Part shown: in pieces, positions 62,077 to 64,000 of the stretch
Position numbering within the stretch: the stretch's first letter is position 1
Layout: each line of letters begins with the position of its first letter
Origin: Henningerozyma blattae CBS 6284
Taxonomy: Eukaryota; Ascomycota; Saccharomycetes; Saccharomycetales; Saccharomycetaceae
Reading direction: 5' to 3'
Assembly (NCBI RefSeq): GCF_000315915.1
Contig: NC_020186.1
Coordinates: forward strand, 1,178,001-1,242,000
Length of the DNA stretch: 64,000 bases
Position numbers and translations under genes: made by a program
Notes under the pieces: model-generated
Seen by the model: only the letters and a program-made list of their open reading frames with translations
Databases searched by the model: none
What the model was told of the DNA's origin: nothing

Positions 62077-62155
62077 CGCAAGCAGGTATAAACACAAATG
62101 CAAACAGAAACACAAACACATATAGAAACTATATGGTATACTATATGTATATCCT

Positions 62156-62187
<32 letters not shown>

Positions 62188-62225
62188 GGATGGTACAAAA
62201 TCTTGACTAAAATTAATGGCATCTC

Positions 62226-62256
<31 letters not shown>

Positions 62257-63021
62257 GCCATTTTTCACTCACATTCAAATATCACGTGTCTGGCCGTCTT
62301 CGGAATTTGCAATTCGCGCCACTGCCACAATTCAAAAAATATCTCGATGGCAAATATCGAATCATATATTTAGAGACTATTAATTTAAAAACACATTTAT
62401 ATCAAGTTGTAAATCAATCCTAGACTGCTGTTCCGCTGTTGCTTCTGCTCCTGCGTTTCTTTCAAGCTACAACAAAGTAAGTAAAAACAAATAAATAAAA
62501 AAAAACTAATATAAAAATCAAACAACCAAGCAAACCAGTTGATTCTACTGCGATTGTGCCCCTTCTATATTATTTAAAACTACCATTTCCATACTTCAAG
62601 AACAGGTGTCCTTAACTTCTGTTTTTCTTTTAAAAAAAAAGAAAAGATACAATAAAGTAACGTCAATTTAACATCTCCTATCGTTTTTTTCTCGAGCCTT
62701 TGTGTTTATCTCTTCTCGAAATTCGATATTCGATATATACCTATATTAATACATTTCGCTGTTTTTTTTACTAATTTTTTTTAGGAGATCGTAAAAAAAC
62801 ATTATTCATCAGAAAGGAAAGTAAATAAAAAAAATCCATTCCTGATTGAAAAAAATAGAAAAAAACAGGAGAACCATCAGAAAGTCTTGTTGCACCCGGA
62901 AACTAAGCAAAAAAAAAAAAGAACATACAACTTTACTAATACATTGACGTATTAGTAGTCACACATCATTCATCCTCTCACGCTTTTTCGACCTATATAA
63001 CATACCACACATTCGTCTATT
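62077..63021 (+). promoter_or_regulatory. PAN2 3' / PPQ1 upstream region
   Basis: These 945 bp contain a (TA)n run (62164-62187), an (ATT)n run (62226-62256), a CACGTG at 62283-62288 in ATCACGTG context and several T-runs. A CTATATAA is at 62993-63000, only 22 bp before the PPQ1 ATG, so a more distant TATA-less start is likely used. No gene is seen; TCO89 and CTI6 of the chromosome XVI arm are absent. Confidence 0.45.
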
Positions 63022-64000
63022 ATGGGGAACAGCCCGTCAAGGAACTCGAATATCCAACCATCTATAAGTAATAGTCCTAACAGCAACCAACAACTTATTG
63101 CCCCCACTGATGAACCCACCACTAATGAACCCAATGATCCAGATGATAGTAGGCTCTCCTACTATCATAATACTGCGACACAAGAGAAACAACCTCTTAT
63201 AAATAACCCACCAACTCAGCATATCTCCAGGAATATCGACATTCCTCGGAGCAAGCATACAAGACAGCACTATCAGCATACATATTCTCACTCCAGCATA
63301 GATACCCATCATGTGTCTAGGAATAATTCCCATGGTAATAGTAATCATCATTCACATAGTAAACAGACCCCACCGTATAACCAACTGGATTTGGACATCG
63401 ATATCTCCATGGCTAAGGCTTTTGGCGATTATACTTTGAGTAATGGGTCTCACCCAACCACTTCAACTACCACTACTAGTATAGTCAGTTGTAGTTCTAC
63501 TAGCTCCGCTGCCAGCGTCTCGAGTTCTTCTAGTATTAGTAGTTCTAATTCCTCTACAACTTCCACTAGAAATCCTTTCAACAATTCTAACAATAAACCT
63601 CCTTTCTCATCATCTTTAGATAATGGAATCGCTGCTACAAATTGTTTGAAAAATTCTTTAACTCAAACAACTACTCATAATCAACATGCTGTTAATCATG
63701 TTGTATCAACAGCAGTTTCCATCTCACCAACTGCGATTCCAAACGTTAGATCAAGTGATAAAAAGGTCTTTTTGAAAAGATATCCAAGTGATAAAAATTC
63801 CTCTGATGGAATTGATATCGATGATATTATAGAAAAATTATTGAAAATCGGTGAAACAAGAAGTTATAATTCAAGAAATTTCCCATTTAGATCATGGGAA
63901 ATTCAATTAATCTGTTATACAGCAAGAGAATTATTCTTGAATCAACCTTCTTTATTGAAATTACAAGCTCCCATTAAAATTGTAGGGGATGTTCATGGTC
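63022..64000 (+). CDS. PPQ1: Ppq1-type Ser/Thr protein phosphatase, 5' part (cut by window end)
   Basis: The first 326 codons of a PP1-like phosphatase; the reading frame is open to the window edge. The N-terminal 240 residues are low in complexity (Ser, Asn, Thr, His). The catalytic domain begins near 265 with DIDDIIEKLLKIGE, continues through FPFRSWEIQLICYTARELFL and stops after the first metal-binding motif GDVHG. These segments, and an N-terminal NEPNDPDDSR motif, fit S. cerevisiae Ppq1 (YPL179W, about 549 residues) better than Ppz1, from memory. An in-frame TAA at 62998-63000 makes this the first possible ATG. The protein starts MGNSPSRN, a plausible N-myristoylation signal of the kind known for Ppz1. 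Ppq1 affects translation fidelity in S. cerevisiae. Confidence 0.88.
   Translation, partial: MGNSPSRNSNIQPSISNSPNSNQQLIAPTDEPTTNEPNDPDDSRLSYYHNTATQEKQPLINNPPTQHISRNIDIPRSKHTRQHYQHTYSHSSIDTHHVSRNNSHGNSNHHSHSKQTPPYNQLDLDIDISMAKAFGDYTLSNGSHPTTSTTTTSIVSCSSTSSAASVSSSSSISSSNSSTTSTRNPFNNSNNKPPFSSSLDNGIAATNCLKNSLTQTTTHNQHAVNHVVSTAVSISPTAIPNVRSSDKKVFLKRYPSDKNSSDGIDIDDIIEKLLKIGETRSYNSRNFPFRSWEIQLICYTARELFLNQPSLLKLQAPIKIVGDVHG

Overview
The window is nuclear DNA of a budding yeast of the family Saccharomycetaceae. It is AT-rich, nearly all genes are intronless, start contexts are A-rich, and almost every gene has a recognisable Saccharomyces cerevisiae counterpart. Gene order (recalled from S. cerevisiae, not searched) points to a lineage that went through the ancestral whole-genome duplication. 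From about 13.4 kb to the end, the genes interleave the left arm of S. cerevisiae chromosome VII (DBP3, KXD1, SCY1, LCL3, MAD1, snR10, LIF1, SPC105, PAN2) with the left arm of chromosome XVI (APL5, RSA1, NAB3, POS5, UIP4, MRN1, RTC6, PPQ1). All are in the expected order and orientation. Loci kept on both S. cerevisiae arms (MIY1/MIY2, GUP1/GUP2, MFalpha1/MFalpha2) occur once. The asparagine-rich proteins, expanded low-complexity tracts and an unusual alpha-factor would suit a Tetrapisispora/Vanderwaltozyma or Kazachstania/Naumovozyma type yeast; that placement is inference.

Layout: 1-13,052 is a gene-poor segment with QCR2, an Mtr-type amino acid permease, a GPI-anchored phospholipase B and a tRNA-Asn, separated by gene-free stretches of 2.3-2.8 kb. 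A run of 100 Ns (13,053-13,152) marks an assembly gap exactly where the colinear block begins, so the two sides may not be contiguous. The block then holds DBP3, KXD1, APL5, RSA1, MIY1, a conserved membrane protein of unknown function, NAB3, SCY1, a GUP1/GUP2 gene, LCL3, MAD1, POS5, an H/ACA snoRNA (snR10), the alpha-factor gene, UIP4, MRN1, LIF1, SPC105, the mitochondrial bL36 gene RTC6, PAN2 and the 5' part of PPQ1, which runs off the end.

The neighbours do not form one pathway; the arrangement is inherited synteny. Functional themes recur: ribosome and snoRNP biogenesis (DBP3, RSA1, snR10), RNA fate (NAB3, MRN1, PAN2), membrane traffic (KXD1, APL5, SCY1), chromosome segregation and repair (MAD1, SPC105, LIF1) and mitochondria (QCR2, POS5, LCL3, RTC6). 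The best items for a second look are the alpha-factor precursor (five identical 12-residue peptides without the usual N-terminal Trp or Pro-Gly turn), the snR10 gene with its own Reb1/TATA promoter, a UIP4 enlarged by a Lys/Glu repeat, the membrane-protein gene that interrupts the synteny, a PPQ1 with a possible N-myristoylation signal, and a 22-bp minisatellite between UIP4 and MRN1. I found no CRISPR, phage, intact transposon or other clearly new system.
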